The notes: a model not told the origin generated them from the letters alone. A DNA stretch of 64,000 bases from Ctena decussata (GCA_963989385.1 OZ022514.1:26701222-26765221), one strand, 5' to 3'. Positions 32,453 through 44,194 are shown, counted from the stretch's first letter. A program made the numbers and translations.

Positions 32453-33100
32453 CACGGGTGGTAACCCTAGGAACTACCACGAAAATTTCGTCCCCACGCA
32501 ACATACTAAATAACATACAACATAATAAATTAAATAAACAAAGGTTTGCGTCATTTTGATTTTGATTTTATTTTACCAGGACGAACGAATCGTGAGAAAA
32601 TCGGGCAATGTGGTTCCATGTAAATATGTTTAGCTTTCTCTATAACCCCAAGTTTTTACTGAAAAGACTTTTGCTTTCTTCAAATCTTTCTACCCGCACT
32701 GAGCATCGGGCAACTTTCTGGTGCTCAGTGCGGGTCTGCGGCTCAGTGCGCGACTGTAGGAACGATTGATTGATTGATTGATTTTTTGCTTAACGTCCAC
32801 GGTAAACAACTATGGTCATGTCGGGACGGTCAGTTAACCTAACCACACTATTCCTGGGCAGGCTTAGACCTCCTAAGCGGTTAACCAGTACTAAGTGCAC
32901 ATGCTTTCGCCAGTAACTGACAACTGCCCTTCTTGAATCAGCGGAAGGAGAAACGAAAGTATGTGGCCAGACCGGGTTTCGAATCCAGGACCCCTGACTT
33001 ATGAGATAGGTGCCCTACCGATTGCGCTACGCGGTCCGCTTGTAGGAACGAAATTACGTTTAACACAATTTCGTGGTAGTTCCTAGGTTTACCACGCGTG
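32453..33100. mobile_element. Second CAC-terminated element, split by a SINE
   Basis: Ends CACGGGTGGTAACCCTAGG and, reverse complemented from the right, CACGCGTGGTAAACCTAGG. Both continue AACTACCACGAAATT. Flanks TTTAT and TTCAT resemble a 5-bp duplication with one mismatch. The family C copy at 28980 supplies the uninterrupted sequence. Confidence 0.7.
32766..33040 (-). mobile_element. tRNA-Thr-derived SINE, family S1, with 11-bp target duplication
   Basis: Flanked by TGTAGGAACGA at 32755-32765 and 33041-33051. Minus-strand head GCGTAGCGCAATCGGTAGG with B box GGATTCGAAACCC, a body with CAGTTGTCAGTTACTGGCG, and a (ATCA)n tail. Siblings are at 47087, 60944, 53967 and 42263. Confidence 0.88.
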
Positions 33101-33767
33101 TTCATGCTCAACTCAGCTGAGCATAAATTTTTACCTGCTAATAAATAGCAAATTACTGACTCAGCTCTTTATCTGCTCAGTTTAGCTGAGTATGAAACTT
33201 TCTCTGCTTATGAATATGAAAATGCCAACTAATGTTGGCATTTTCATATTTATCAGCAGAGAATATTTTATGCTCAGCTGAGCACGATAAAAGTTTTATA
33301 ATATCCGGACCTGGCAGCATTGCTGCCATCTTGTGGAGTTTATTTTTCACCAAAGCTAGATGGCTGCATAAATGTTGACGCACGTGGCCGTACATATGAA
33401 CGTGTCACCTGCTTTAAGTCTCCGTCTAAACTCAAATCATTGTAAAAAGCGGTTCAATGTTCACGTTTGGTAATAAAATATGGGTTGGTGTGCATATATT
33501 GAGTCATTTAACTAGCAAAAAGTAGAGAAAACAAGTTTTTGAAAGTCAGAAATCACTCCACAAAATAAAATTTCTTGTTCTGGTTTCCCGTCTAGCCATG
33601 CCATATAAACATGGGCGGGATAGTGATTGAGGCTCCATGCCTGTACATTGTATTTTTACCGTTTTATTCAACAGTAGGTCATTTTAAATGCCAACTAAAA
33701 TGACCCAAATAAGTTTTCAAACCCTTTTTATGTGAACCTTAAGGATGTTTTACTTTATTTAAAGCTG

Positions 33768-35828
33768 TGTGAGACCGCAATATTCACAGAACGCATTTTT
33801 CACATGTGTGAAAAATTCGTTCGCATTTTTCACACGTGTGACAAATCCGGTCGCATTTTTCACAGAATTCGAACGTATTTTTCACATATCTGTGAAAAAT
33901 GCGTTCGATATGTAACATGAAAACGTAATTTTCCAAACGCATGCAACACCCCTAAAATATGACAAAATATCACAAAAACGCATTTTTCACTTCTTGGCAT
34001 TTTTATAACCCTGAAATTATGAAAGTTAGTGATCGGAAAAAACGGTACAGTAAACAAAAAAGAAGACTAGAAATCTGTTCTGCTTCCGTGCAGAAGGACG
34101 CATGTTTCAAGTCGCCAGCCGGGTCAACGACTAAAAAACTGACCCTGTCTTCCCAGCAGTAAATGGGTACCTGTTTCGAATCAGGGAAGGTTAGGCTGCG
34201 AAAGGAAAGGGATAAGCTCCCTCTTTCGTAACCTGTGCCTAAGACACTGTAGGCTCCATCAACCACTGTCTCTATGGTAACAAGACTATGGAAAACCTTT
34301 ACCTTGTTTGTTTTAATTCACATGTATGCTGATGACGTAGGCTGTAGTGCACAGCTTCTAGTACTAACTGTTGTGGTATCTCTGTGCAATATTAGGCATT
34401 TCAAATACAAACATTTTGGGAGGTAGGTCCTTCGTAACAGTACCCTATGTTGCATCAAGGTTAAATGTATTGGTATATTAGGTTGCGTGTTGGTATATGG
34501 TTTCATGGGGGGAAATCTATATCTGGGTAGAAATAGGAGGTACATGTAAGACATATCGTTTTCCCATAGTTGTCTACCTGTCTATCCGTCACGAATCGTT
34601 TCCGCTTCATAACTTTAAAAGGTAGTTTGATAAAACTCGGTTGTAATATAAAGCATCAGGAACGGACGAACGAACGAACGGATGAGCCAAATCATTTGGA
34701 TACTGGGGGTACAGTTCTGTTTTCACCAGTGAGGAACCAGGTAATAATAATAATAAACTTAAATGCTTTTGCTGGGATTCTTGAATTCACTCCAGGTCAC
34801 ATGTAGACCCAAACAAAGCCAAACCCTGGTCGAATTGGATATCATGTACATGGGCGTAGCTACCTATACGCAAATACGCATGTGCGTATTGAAATTTTGT
34901 CAAATTGACAAAATTTCAACACACACCTGCGTATTTTCATGCTGAAATGTTAACTGGGCATAATTGTAATACTAACTGCCAAGAGACACGAAAATTATAA
35001 ATATCTTAGGGGCTTAACCCCCTATTATTGCCCTTAATGAGAATGAAACATAATTGTGCGTACTGTGTAATTTCACCTAGCTACGCCCCTGATGTATAAG
35101 TCAAACTCTGAATAGATGAAGTGTTAAAAATATTCAAGCAGTATTGCATGATTAATCTTCCCTTTTGGAAAGGAATTTACCAGTGAAATAATAAAGTAAA
35201 AAAAAAATGGAAGGTGTTAGACTTGTCATAAGGTAAATTATACTAGTAGACTTTATCGGCAATCGTGGGGGCACAAAATTTCGACATTATCGGTCGAATC
35301 TGAACAGTTGTCAGTTTGTCCAAGAATTAATGCCTGTCTGAGTTATCTGCAAGTTTCAAGAAGCTAGGGTGGTCAGAAGCATCTCTCAATTATGAGTCTA
35401 CGGGATATTTCACTTGTCATAGCAACCAAACTCTCGAGCAACTGTCTTAAAAGACATGTCATCGTTCCCCAGCCTTGAGAACGCTATATATGAAATTTGG
35501 TTGAGATTGACACAGAGATATAATAACTCGAAGGTGTTGACAGACGACGTCAGGCGACGGATGACGGACAGCGGGGACTGCTTTTCCTATAAACTTCCCA
35601 AGAGCCGTAGGCTCAGTGCAGTTGAGGCTCAACTCATAGTTGTAGCTGGAAAGGAATAACAAATCATTCATTTTCAAGCTTCCCTTGCCGTATCTGTGAA
35701 AAATGCGTTTCTATCAAAAATCGCAATAAAGTCCGAACGCATTTGCCACACTGGCAAAATGTGAAGAATACGACCGTATTCATCATACACGTGCGAAAAA
35801 TGCGTTCTGTGAATATTGCGGTCTCTCA
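33768..35828. mobile_element. 2.06-kb DNA transposon with long complex inverted ends
   Basis: Ends TGTGAGACCGCAATATTCAC on the left and, reverse complemented, TGAGAGACCGCAATATTCAC on the right; both continue AGAACGCATTTTTC. Flanked by AAGCTG (33762-33767, 35829-35834). Both subterminal regions carry repeated CGCATTTTTCACA motifs: about six on the left in both orientations, fewer on the right. No transposase frame is seen. A tRNA-like SINE remnant may lie near 34070-34200, and a family H MITE sits inside. Confidence 0.8.
34849..35091. mobile_element. MITE, family H, nested in the 2.06-kb transposon
   Basis: CATGGGCGTAGCTACC ... CTAGCTACGCCCCTG with ATGTA on both sides. Very similar to the copy at 29606. 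Confidence 0.78.
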
Positions 35829-35960
35829 AAGCTGGCTAATCACGGTCATTTACATTGACGAAAATAAAGTGAGAAACTTGCAGCGATACAATGTACCTCA
35901 TGATAAATTTTTTCATGCTCATAGAGCAATGAGGCCTTTAAAAGTGTTATAAGCGGCTTT

Positions 35961-36168
35961 TTTTTTTTAACTTTTCATGTCGTGAAAATATATTTTTTAA
36001 ATTTATTTCTTTTTACCTTGCAGGTACATTACAACTGTTCAACGCTGCAAAATATTATTTCCCTTGCTGTTTTATGTAATTTTGTGACCAAAACAGTCTT
36101 CAAGATGGCTTTAGATTTAAAAAAAATGGATTAACGTTTTATGTCAAAGTGTAGGAGTGACCTTTATT
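35961..36168. other. No recognised feature
   Basis: AT-rich spacer between repeat J and the next family A element. Confidence 0.4.
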
Positions 36169-36406
36169 TGAGCCGCGACACGAGAAAACCAACAATGTGG
36201 TTGTTCGCCCAGCGCAGACTCAGATCAGCCTGGGCATCCGCCAAGTTTGATCAGACTCTTTGTTAGGTGCTCAAAGGGTAGCTAAGGGTCTAAGCTACCT
36301 TCATGCGGACAGCGAAGACTCTGATCAGACTGGGCGGATGCCCAGGCTGATCTGAGTCTGCGCTGGCCGCACAACCACTTTGTTGGTTTTCTCGTGTCGC
36401 GGCTCA
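36169..36406. mobile_element. Foldback MITE, family A, well preserved
   Basis: TGAGCCGCGACACGAGAAAA and exact complement at the ends; the inner arms carry CAGACTCAGATCAGCCTGGG and CCCAGGCTGATCTGAGTCTG. Confidence 0.82.
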
Positions 36407-36989
36407 TTTAAAGACCAGCTTAATAACCTTAAATGAACCTCGGCAGGAGAAAATGGTCCGTATGTGCCAAACACATCAACATGAGTGTCTTAGTAGACTG
36501 ACCAGAATCTATACTTTTGGAAGAAAATTTCGTCAGGATTCATAATTTTCCATACGGAAATTGACAACTCTGATCAGACTTAGCTGATGCGCATTCTGAT
36601 TTGAGTCTTCCCTGCTCGCATATGCGATTAGGTGTTTTAGTTTATGACACACCGCACATTTCAATCTTTTTATCCACTTAAGAAATAAATAGATTGGTCA
36701 CAACATTTTTGATATTACTTGTTTATGGGGCATAATTCTTTTCAGCTAAAATAGCCAAAAAGGTATGTCTAACGTGCATTAATGTACTAAACTTTCCAAA
36801 ATTTCACAAACCCTATCTTGTTGTTTCTTTTAAAATCTGCGATCTACGTTTTTTATACTAACTTTGATTTTTCTCTCACGACAATGGGACCTTTAGCTTA
36901 AGCGAAAATTTAATACTCAGATCAGGCTGCCCTTTTGGACAATCTGATCAGTCTTTTCTATTCATATAAGTAATCTTCAGATCCCCAGA

Positions 36990-37078
36990 GGAGTCATCTT
37001 CGCAAGCCAAGGGTACTAAGTCCACTTACAAAGTACAAAGTGGACTTAGTACCCTTGGCTTCCGAAGATTGAGAGGAG
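36990..37078. repeat. Perfect-arm hairpin
   Basis: GCCAAGGGTACTAAGTCCAC and its complement face each other across a short AAAGTAC spacer, flanked by CTTCG/CGAAG. Could be a foldback element core or a small hairpin RNA source. Confidence 0.6.
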
Positions 37079-37393
37079 TGGGAGTTGAGGTCTATGGGTT
37101 AATTTTCACAGGAAGCACTCTGCTTTAGTTTATTTTGCCTCTCCACGGGGGTTAAGTTCAAAGAAAGAAAGGACCTCTGACAGTTGTAATGCAAATTTGC
37201 CCATAAAAGTGGTCAAAAATGAACTTTTGATATACTTCAAAATTTTCACTGAAACGTATTCCTCGGAACTCCCTTTAATAGGCACAAAAACAATTTTTCG
37301 GTTATTAAACACATAGACTGAGATTTTTGGTGCAAAAAGCATGTTTTTATAATTAAATACATGGAAAATAGGAAACGTTTTATAGAGATACTT

Positions 37394-37505
37394 CCCCCCC
37401 GTGCCTCAGCTAGCCACTTTGCATGTATGTGTCTACTGTCAATATACACATTATATGTGAGTGTCAAGCTGAGGCACGGGGGGGGGGGGGGGGGGGGAGG
37501 GGGGG
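37394..37505. repeat. Stem with C-run/G-run arms
   Basis: CCCCCCCGTGCCTCAGC and its complement GCTGAGGCACGGGGGGG flank a 60-base loop; the G arm expands into a run of more than 20 G. G-quadruplex or cruciform formation is possible. Confidence 0.55.
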
Positions 37506-38403
37506 AATGATAGTCTACAGCTGAAAAGTGGGTGGGGTAATTAGACCCTGTACATCTAAAAATCAGGCTAGCATACTTTTTATTTACATATAATTGCATG
37601 CTATATGCAGTTATAGTGTTTACTTTATTTTTAGCATGTTTAACAAAATAATTTTCAGTAAATAAGAAAAGTCGAAAATTTGATATAGTTTGGTTGACCG
37701 AAAATTCCACTTACCCCTCTTAGGAAAGTCAGTAAGAGTTAGTCTGCAGACATGATATTTTTTCAAAATCAATATGAAAACTTCTTTATAATGCATAAGT
37801 CTACATGTTAATGCAAAATCATCAACATTGGCTTCCCATGGAAGCTGCAGTAAATTGTCGAAAAATAGGCAAATTTGCATTGAAACTGTCAGAGGTCCTT
37901 GCTCATGTAGGTGAAAACGCATTAATTCAAGAGTGAACCCTATTTTTAGGTTCCGTCGTCCGAGGAAGCAAGCAGGTATGCTAGTGTAAGCTGTATATCG
38001 TCAACACGACATCATTCCGACGTCATGTACCTGCAGGGTATTTAGTTCGAGCAGTGGTATCTTTCACGAGTCTTCACCAATGTCACTGATTCGCCACTAT
38101 ACTTAAAATGATGTTAAGGGTCATAAAGTGATAATCCATCATTGCAGCCGCCTTAATTAACAGTTACTGATACCGTCTCATGCCCTGGGCCCCTCCCAGT
38201 TACTGATTTTCGAGTGGCAGAAAATAGACACTCGATGTAAGTTCTATTCCTATGTTCTATGTTTTTGTAAGTATAATGGCAATAAATGGCGGTCAGAATG
38301 AAAGGGGCTAAGCCCTAGTTCTGTTTTGAATATGTAGATAACCTTTTACTAGACTCTTTCACAGCCTTAATATCTGCCTAACAGATATAGCAGTGGAACA
38401 GTC
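37506..38403. other. No recognised gene
   Basis: Largely unique AT-rich sequence. A GGAAGCAAGCAGG fragment of the dispersed repeat occurs near 37965. Confidence 0.4.
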
Positions 38404-38625
38404 TAACCAGCTACACTCAACTGTCGATATCTCTAACACTGATATCTTAAAGTATAGTCTTATATCAAAGAATATAGTTTTGACTAATTTCCTATTTTTA
38501 TTTACATTTTAACTCCTATTATCTCAAACTACCGATACCTCAAAGTAAATTTTCTGGGACCAGAAAATTTACTTTGAGATATCAAAAATTTGAAATGAAC
38601 TTTGAGATATCGAGAGTTGACTGTA
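38404..38625. mobile_element. Tigger/pogo-like MITE, family T
   Basis: Left CTCAACTGTCGATATCTC, right GAGATATCGAGAGTTGACTG, with the inner TTTTCTGGGACCAGAAAA palindrome typical of the family. Confidence 0.65.
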
Positions 38626-38660
38626 GTTGGAACCCGCGTTTTCCATCTTAAAATATTCTA

Positions 38661-38827
38661 AGGTAACATTCCTGATATTAGGACAGATATGATTGAGCAA
38701 ACAGTGCAGACCGAGATCAGACTGCTCCCAAAGGAGCAGTCTGATCATGGTCTACACTGTTTGTCATTGCATCTGCATCTTTTGGATGCATTACTGCAAC
38801 TGTTCCAGTTTTAGGACCGTTACGGTA
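38661..38827. mobile_element. MITE, family E, left end degraded
   Basis: CAGACTGCTCCCAAAGGAGC hairpin, then GCATCTGCATCTTTTGGATG, right end ACCGTTACGGTA. Confidence 0.7.
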
Positions 38828-39211
38828 ATTATTTTAGGTGTCCCAATTTTTAAAAAAATTTACGGTAACTTTTAAACATATTTTAGAAACGGTGTATTTG
38901 ATAATAATAATAATAAAAATAATAATAATTGTAATAATAATGAAGTTGATGATGTTAATGGCAAAAAGTGTACACCCAGACGGGCCGAGAGGATTATTAG
39001 AAAACAGACCAAAATGTAGAAGTAAAAGGGGGACGGCCCCTTTAATACGATGAAAAGAAATCAAAATGCAGGCCTCTCGAATGAGCAAATGACTTATATT
39101 TACTCAATCTGCGGGGAATTTCTGAAATCCCAGGAAAGTGCAAGCTCACCTTGACTTAGTGTTATGGGGCTGCCGAAGGGTTCAAAGCAGATATAATACT
39201 TTTGCTATTAG

Positions 39212-39461
39212 CAAGGACGTAGCTGCCTATACGCAAATACGCAGGTGCGTATTGAAATTTTGTCAAACTGACAAAATTTCAACACACACCTGCATATTTT
39301 CATGTTGAAATGCTGTTAATTGGGCATAATTTCAATACTAACTGCCAACAGACACGAAAATTTGAAATAGCTTAGCGGCTGAATCCCCTATTATTGCCCT
39401 CAATGAGTATAAAACATGATTGTGCGTACTGTGTAACTGCCCCCTAGCTACGTCGCCCCTG
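39212..39461. mobile_element. MITE, family H
   Basis: CAAGGACGTAGCTGCC ... CTAGCTACGTCGCCCCTG with the standard CGCAAATACGCAGGTGCG and GTCAAACTGACAAAATTTC interior. Confidence 0.75.
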
Positions 39462-39924
39462 AATTTAGTATTTGTGTAATAAAACAAAATACAAGGAACA
39501 TACCAGAGACACAAAATAGAAGACACGATTTAACTGAATAACTTACCAAAACTTTAGACATAGTAAAACTTTAAGGCTTATAGTATATATTTATAACCTA
39601 AGAAGTACACTTTATATGTAATTGCAAAACGAGAAAAGTTTGAAAAAAGTTAAAAATGAGATAACCCGAGTTTTATAATTATTATTATTTTAAATTCCTC
39701 ACCCCCTTCGGCCGCACACATTTGAGAAAGCCACGTTCTGTTTACGGAAGGTCAGCTGTGTTTTTTCCTCTAGCTCCGGTTTTCGCCGTGTCTGCGTAAT
39801 GATCGGGGGCCTAAATAAATAAATAAATTAATAAATGAAATAAAAATAAAATAAAATACAATAAAAATAATTTAAATAAAAATACAAAAAAAAAAAAAAA
39901 TCATTTCGGTTCTTAGCTGCCTTA
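39462..39924. other. Simple AT repeats, no gene
   Basis: AAATAAATAAATAAATTAAT and AAATAAAATAAAATA tracts, with an A-run at 39887-39900. Confidence 0.5.
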
Positions 39925-40894
39925 TACGGAAGCGTATATACGCCACCACTTGCTACATAAAACTGCCGGAAAAATATGTTTTTCTCACGAAAATGCCAGA
40001 AATAAGTGGCTTGACTGCGATAATATTAATAATGTTAAAACATAGTGCGTTTAGATCATTATTTTCACGGTTAGTCTCAATTTAATGTTGACAGACAAAT
40101 AAAAGAAAACAGTGCGTCTAACTTTTTCTTGTTTGGCAAATGATTATCTGATTTTGATAAACAAGTATTTCACTATGATCCGAAAGTATATAGCCATATA
40201 TGTGTTGTGGCAATATTTTTGCTTTTAATTAAAAACTACCATTTTGTGCGAAAAGATTTTGCCTCTTCACAGATCACTTTCTGTCTTTCTGTCTTCGGGG
40301 TAGAATGATTGCATTATTTCCTTCAAAAATATAAAATATCAAGCAAGAGAAAATCATATTTCGTTCAGATAGTTGAATTTGTCGTATTGATAAATCTATA
40401 TATGTCAGTTCGAGACACTTTATATTTTGTAACAGTATTAATGCCCTTTGTTGAAAAAATAACAAGTAGTACTAATATTTTTCATTTTATGACACTATTT
40501 TTGCCAGTTGCTTTTTGAAATATGCATCGTGATATATATGTAAGGAGCGGTGCTAATATTTTTGTCCACTTGCTACTCAGTATTTTATTTAGATGAATAA
40601 ATTTATTGTCATAAACGAAGAAAAAGGAGCATGCGGAATGTCATTTTCGTTTAGTCTATTTAACTTTACGCAATAAGACGAAAGAAGATCAATATTTTTT
40701 TTCTGTGTTCAGATAAGATCTAGCAATTGTCAAAATCCTTTCCATTAAACACTACAAGTTCGCTATTTGTTTAAACTAAAAACTACTGTTCGACCACAGT
40801 TCAATAGCAGTTTGCGTACCAGTATGAAGGTAGGGGTAAAATCAAAATCTGTAAGAGTTCCTTCAAGAGCAGAGAACACATTCAGAAGAAGTTA

Positions 40895-40945
40895 CAGGGG
40901 CGAGACTACGTCGTTTCGGCTAATAAAGCCTCATCAGTGACCCTG
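40895..40945 (-). ncRNA. Candidate type I hammerhead ribozyme motif
   Basis: On the minus strand: CTGATGA (40937-40931), stem II GGC/GCC with 7-base loop, GAAAC (40917-40913), a 6-base loop, and GTC as the cleavage triplet (40906-40904). Outer CAGGG (40945-40941) pairs with CCCTG (40899-40895) as stem I, with one mismatch and one bulged C nearer the core. Stem III is only two pairs. Such short-stem-III hammerheads are known from Penelope-like retroelements. The sequence AGTTCCTTCAAGAGCAGAGA next to it recurs at 45571, suggesting a retroelement remnant. Confidence 0.55.
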
Positions 40946-41384
40946 ACAATATCTGGTGACGAAACCTTAGAAAAGCATACTGTATTTTCTTAATTTTAAT
41001 ACGGCAGTCGATTCAATGACTGATTATTATCAAAAAGGGTTCTAATCTCAAAAGACGAAAACAAAATATAATCTGCACTATAGATGATGTACGGGTTTTA
41101 CGGGCGCCACACGGCACAACACTAGCTACAATAAGGTAAACTCAACTGTAAGTTAACAGTTTAAACACTTAAATTGTGCCTTGAAATGTCCATTCCTATA
41201 TAGTGTCATGATACGGTATCAAAAAAGAGCTACAAGGCCACTCGGAAAATTATTAGTTGCCGAGGAGGCACATGGTACCCAAGAAATGTTTATGTGTCAC
41301 AGGATAACTTCCATGAAAATAAACTAAACCTATGGCAAGCCATTTTACTATTTATTCTGGAATAGTGATATCTCATTTATTATA

Positions 41385-42060
41385 TCAGATATTTTATATA
41401 TTATATAAAATCTTATTTTTTTGTATAAGACATCTTTTATTTATTAGATATCTTACATAATAAATAAGATATCTTATAAAATATATAAGTTATCTTAAAT
41501 AACATTTAAGATATCTAATTTAACATAAGCAATATCTTATACCCTATATATCTGATATCGGATATAATATATCTTATATAGATATATCTAATATAGGATA
41601 TGAGATATCTTCTTTAATTTTACATATAAGCTATCTTATATGCTATATCAGCTATCTTATATAATATATGATATCTTATATAGCATATAAGATATCTTAT
41701 ATGCTATATCAGTTACCTGAAATATTATATAAGATATCTAATACGTAAATTTGAATAATATATCTCATATCCCACATAAGATATCTTATATCCCATATAA
41801 GATATCTTATATACCATATAAGATATGTTATATAGCATAAAAGACATCTGATATATTAAATAAGAAAGGTTATATGAAAAATTAAATAAGATATCTCATA
41901 TCCGATATAAGATATTTTATATCTTATATCAAATTTCTTATATAGAATTTTAAGATGCCTCATATGTTATATTAGATATCTTATAAGGCATATTAGAGAT
42001 CTTAATCGGCATATTAGAGATCTAATATACCATATAAGATATCTACTATGCATTATAAAT
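41385..42060. repeat. AT-rich palindromic satellite (AAGATATCTTATAT units)
   Basis: About 675 bp of imperfect tandem units of roughly 20-25 bp, each close to self-complementary (for example ATAAGATATCTTAT and TATGCTATATCAGC). It should extrude cruciforms easily. No coding frame. Confidence 0.8.
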
Positions 42061-42262
42061 AATAAAACGGCTTGCCATATATACCTGCTGCATCGTCTGA
42101 CTACCTTGAGATTTATTGGACCCTTCGCCGAGGTGGGTGGGGAAGGGGGGTACTCATATATAAAAGTGGTATACGTATATGTGCTGCGTACGATTTAAAT
42201 CTTAGGGAGCGACTTGTCACTGACAAAACGGTGGATTAAGTTGACTTTGTTTAGGTTTAAAG

Positions 42263-42400
42263 GCCCAGTAAACAACTAAAGTCATGTCGAGCCGGTCAGT
42301 TCCTGTGTCGGCCAAGACATCTTAAGCAGGTAACGAGTACTGCGTGCATATACTTCCGCCACTAATCTTGAATCAGCAGAAGGGAGAGAATGTATCATTG
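42263..42400 (-). mobile_element. SINE S1 fragment without tRNA head
   Basis: AAACAACTAAAGTCATGTCG, CGGTCAGTT and CTTGAATCAGCAGAAGG follow the S1 body in reverse; the head and part of the middle are deleted. Confidence 0.65.
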
Positions 42401-42443
42401 TCAATCTCGACGAAAGTGAAGTGGATGGGCAACACACAAAAAT

Positions 42444-42445
<2 letters not shown>

Positions 42446-42501
<56 letters not shown>
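42446..42501. repeat. (GT)n microsatellite
   Basis: About 28 uninterrupted GT units. Confidence 0.95.
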
Positions 42502-42502
<1 letters not shown>

Positions 42503-42927
42503 ATTTCCGTGGTATATACCCGAATTGACTTAATATGAGAGTACCCGCTCCCCCTCCACTCAACAGCACAAGTTCTTTTTATCAAGCTAACCTTGAACTG
42601 ACTACTAATAATGGAATAATAACATTTTTAAACACACAAAACGTGCGTTAGAAATAATAACCCATATCAAAAGAACATTTAAACACACAAAGCGTCCAGT
42701 AGAAATAACCCATATCAAAAGTACCGCCTTTGAGCGAACAGTAATAAATATCATAAATTACAGGGAACATTGCATTTGTCCGACCGAGACAAAAATTATT
42801 CTTTAAGGTAGGCTGATATTCAACCACATCTTCTCTGACTGAATTTATTGTTCTCCGATATATTCCTAATTACAGAGACACATAAGCAGATGTCAAGTGG
42901 TATTAGTTTTATTAAGTTACATAAGAT

Positions 42928-43708
42928 AAAACAAGAGGCCCTGAATCGCTCACCTGAACAAAAAAGGATAAAGGTTAAAGTAGGGTCATCATTTGAACAA
43001 ACCTGATAGTTTGCAACGATTTCCAAATGGTTCTGAAGAAGAAGATTTTTAAAAAAAATTTCTATGTATTGCTACGAGTCAAACCCTGGACCCCAGGGGA
43101 GGGGCCAATTTGGATTCTGAGGCAATCATTTGAATGATCCTGGTAAAGGACCACTAGGCAATGCTATATACTGAATTTCAAGCATCTGAGCCAAGTGGTT
43201 CTAAAGAAGATAATTTTTTAATTATTTTCTTTTTATTTCTATGGTTCAAACCCAGGACCCAGTGGGGTGGGGCCATTTTTTTAACTTGATGCCATCATTT
43301 GAGCAAACCTAGTAAATGACTACTAGGCAATGCATCATACAAAATTTCAAGCATCTGCACTAAGGGATTCCGGAGAAGAAGATTTTTAAATATATTTTAT
43401 TTCGAACCCAAGACTCCCCGCCCCAGGACCATTTTGGATCCCATGGCCACCATTTATACAATCCTTGCAGGAGTCCACCAAGCAATTGCATCATTCCAAA
43501 TTTCAAGCATCTGAGTCAAGTGGTCCTGAAGAAGAAGATTTCTGAATATTTTTCTATGTATTTCTATGATTCAAACTCAGGACCCCCTGCTTCAGGGCCA
43601 TTTTGGACCCTGGGGTCATCTTTTGAACAACGGAACGACGCACGACGCACGACGGACACTGGGCCATCACAATAGCTCACCCTGAGCCTATGGCTCAGGT
43701 GAGCTAAA
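42928..43708. repeat. Relative of the 6-8 kb CTCACCTGA element
   Basis: Left GCCCTGAATCGCTCACCTGA, right GGCTCAGGTGAGCTAAAA after a GACGCACGACGG run. It has four repeats of about 140-160 bp containing GGTTCTGAAGAAGAAGAT and CCCAGGACCC-like segments. No coding frame. Confidence 0.65.
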
Positions 43709-44194
43709 AAGGGATTACTTTGTGTATGTTACCCTAAATTTAAATGGATAGATCCTATACAGAAACTCTTTGTGTGGCTGGGAAATTTCAAGTCTTAGCA
43801 TGAAATCATATTTTTTATACTTCAGATACTCTAACATGTCTAATAAACAAACGATTTTACTGAATCAATACATTCCCGGAAGCAGTTTGATAACGGTAGC
43901 GTCCGTAAAGTTTGGTAGGGGTCGGAAATCTTCGGCGGTTTGGTACATTATTTTACCCCAGTGCGGTGCGGTGCGTTAATATTTGTGCATGAATATTTTG
44001 GGGAAAAATATTAAATATATAGCAATAAAAGATAACATCAAGACTTCTCGAGATAATAATGGCAAATGACAATATATTTAAACGCGTTGTCATACATTTT
44101 ATGATCATTTTCAATTAAACATTTTACAAAGACAGATAATATGCAGAGAACAAATAAAATATTAAGCGCGAAAAACTTAAATTTTGCTAGCATA
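43709..44194. other. No recognised gene
   Basis: AT-rich; nothing identified except a GGTGCGGTGCG run near 43965. Confidence 0.4.

Larger units (their letters stand above)
32425..33313. mobile_element. Family C foldback MITE containing two successive insertions
   Basis: Left end ACGAGGTTATGAAACTT and right end AAGTTTTATAATATCCGG match the copy at 28980. The interior is split at its left arm by a second palindromic element (32453-33100), which is itself split by a SINE (32766-33040). Confidence 0.78.
33460..35960 (+). repeat. Dispersed repeat J, split by the 2.06-kb transposon
   Basis: 33460-33767 plus 35829-35960 reconstruct a repeat containing CCTGTACATTGTATTTTTAC, GGCTAATCACGGTCATTTAC and ATAGAGCAATGAGG. 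Uninterrupted relatives lie at 48550-48950 and 55600-55830. Origin unknown. Confidence 0.65.

Noticed and set aside
42344..42538. Frames of alternating VCVCVC or HTHTHT
   Set aside because: Pure translation of the (GT)n microsatellite.
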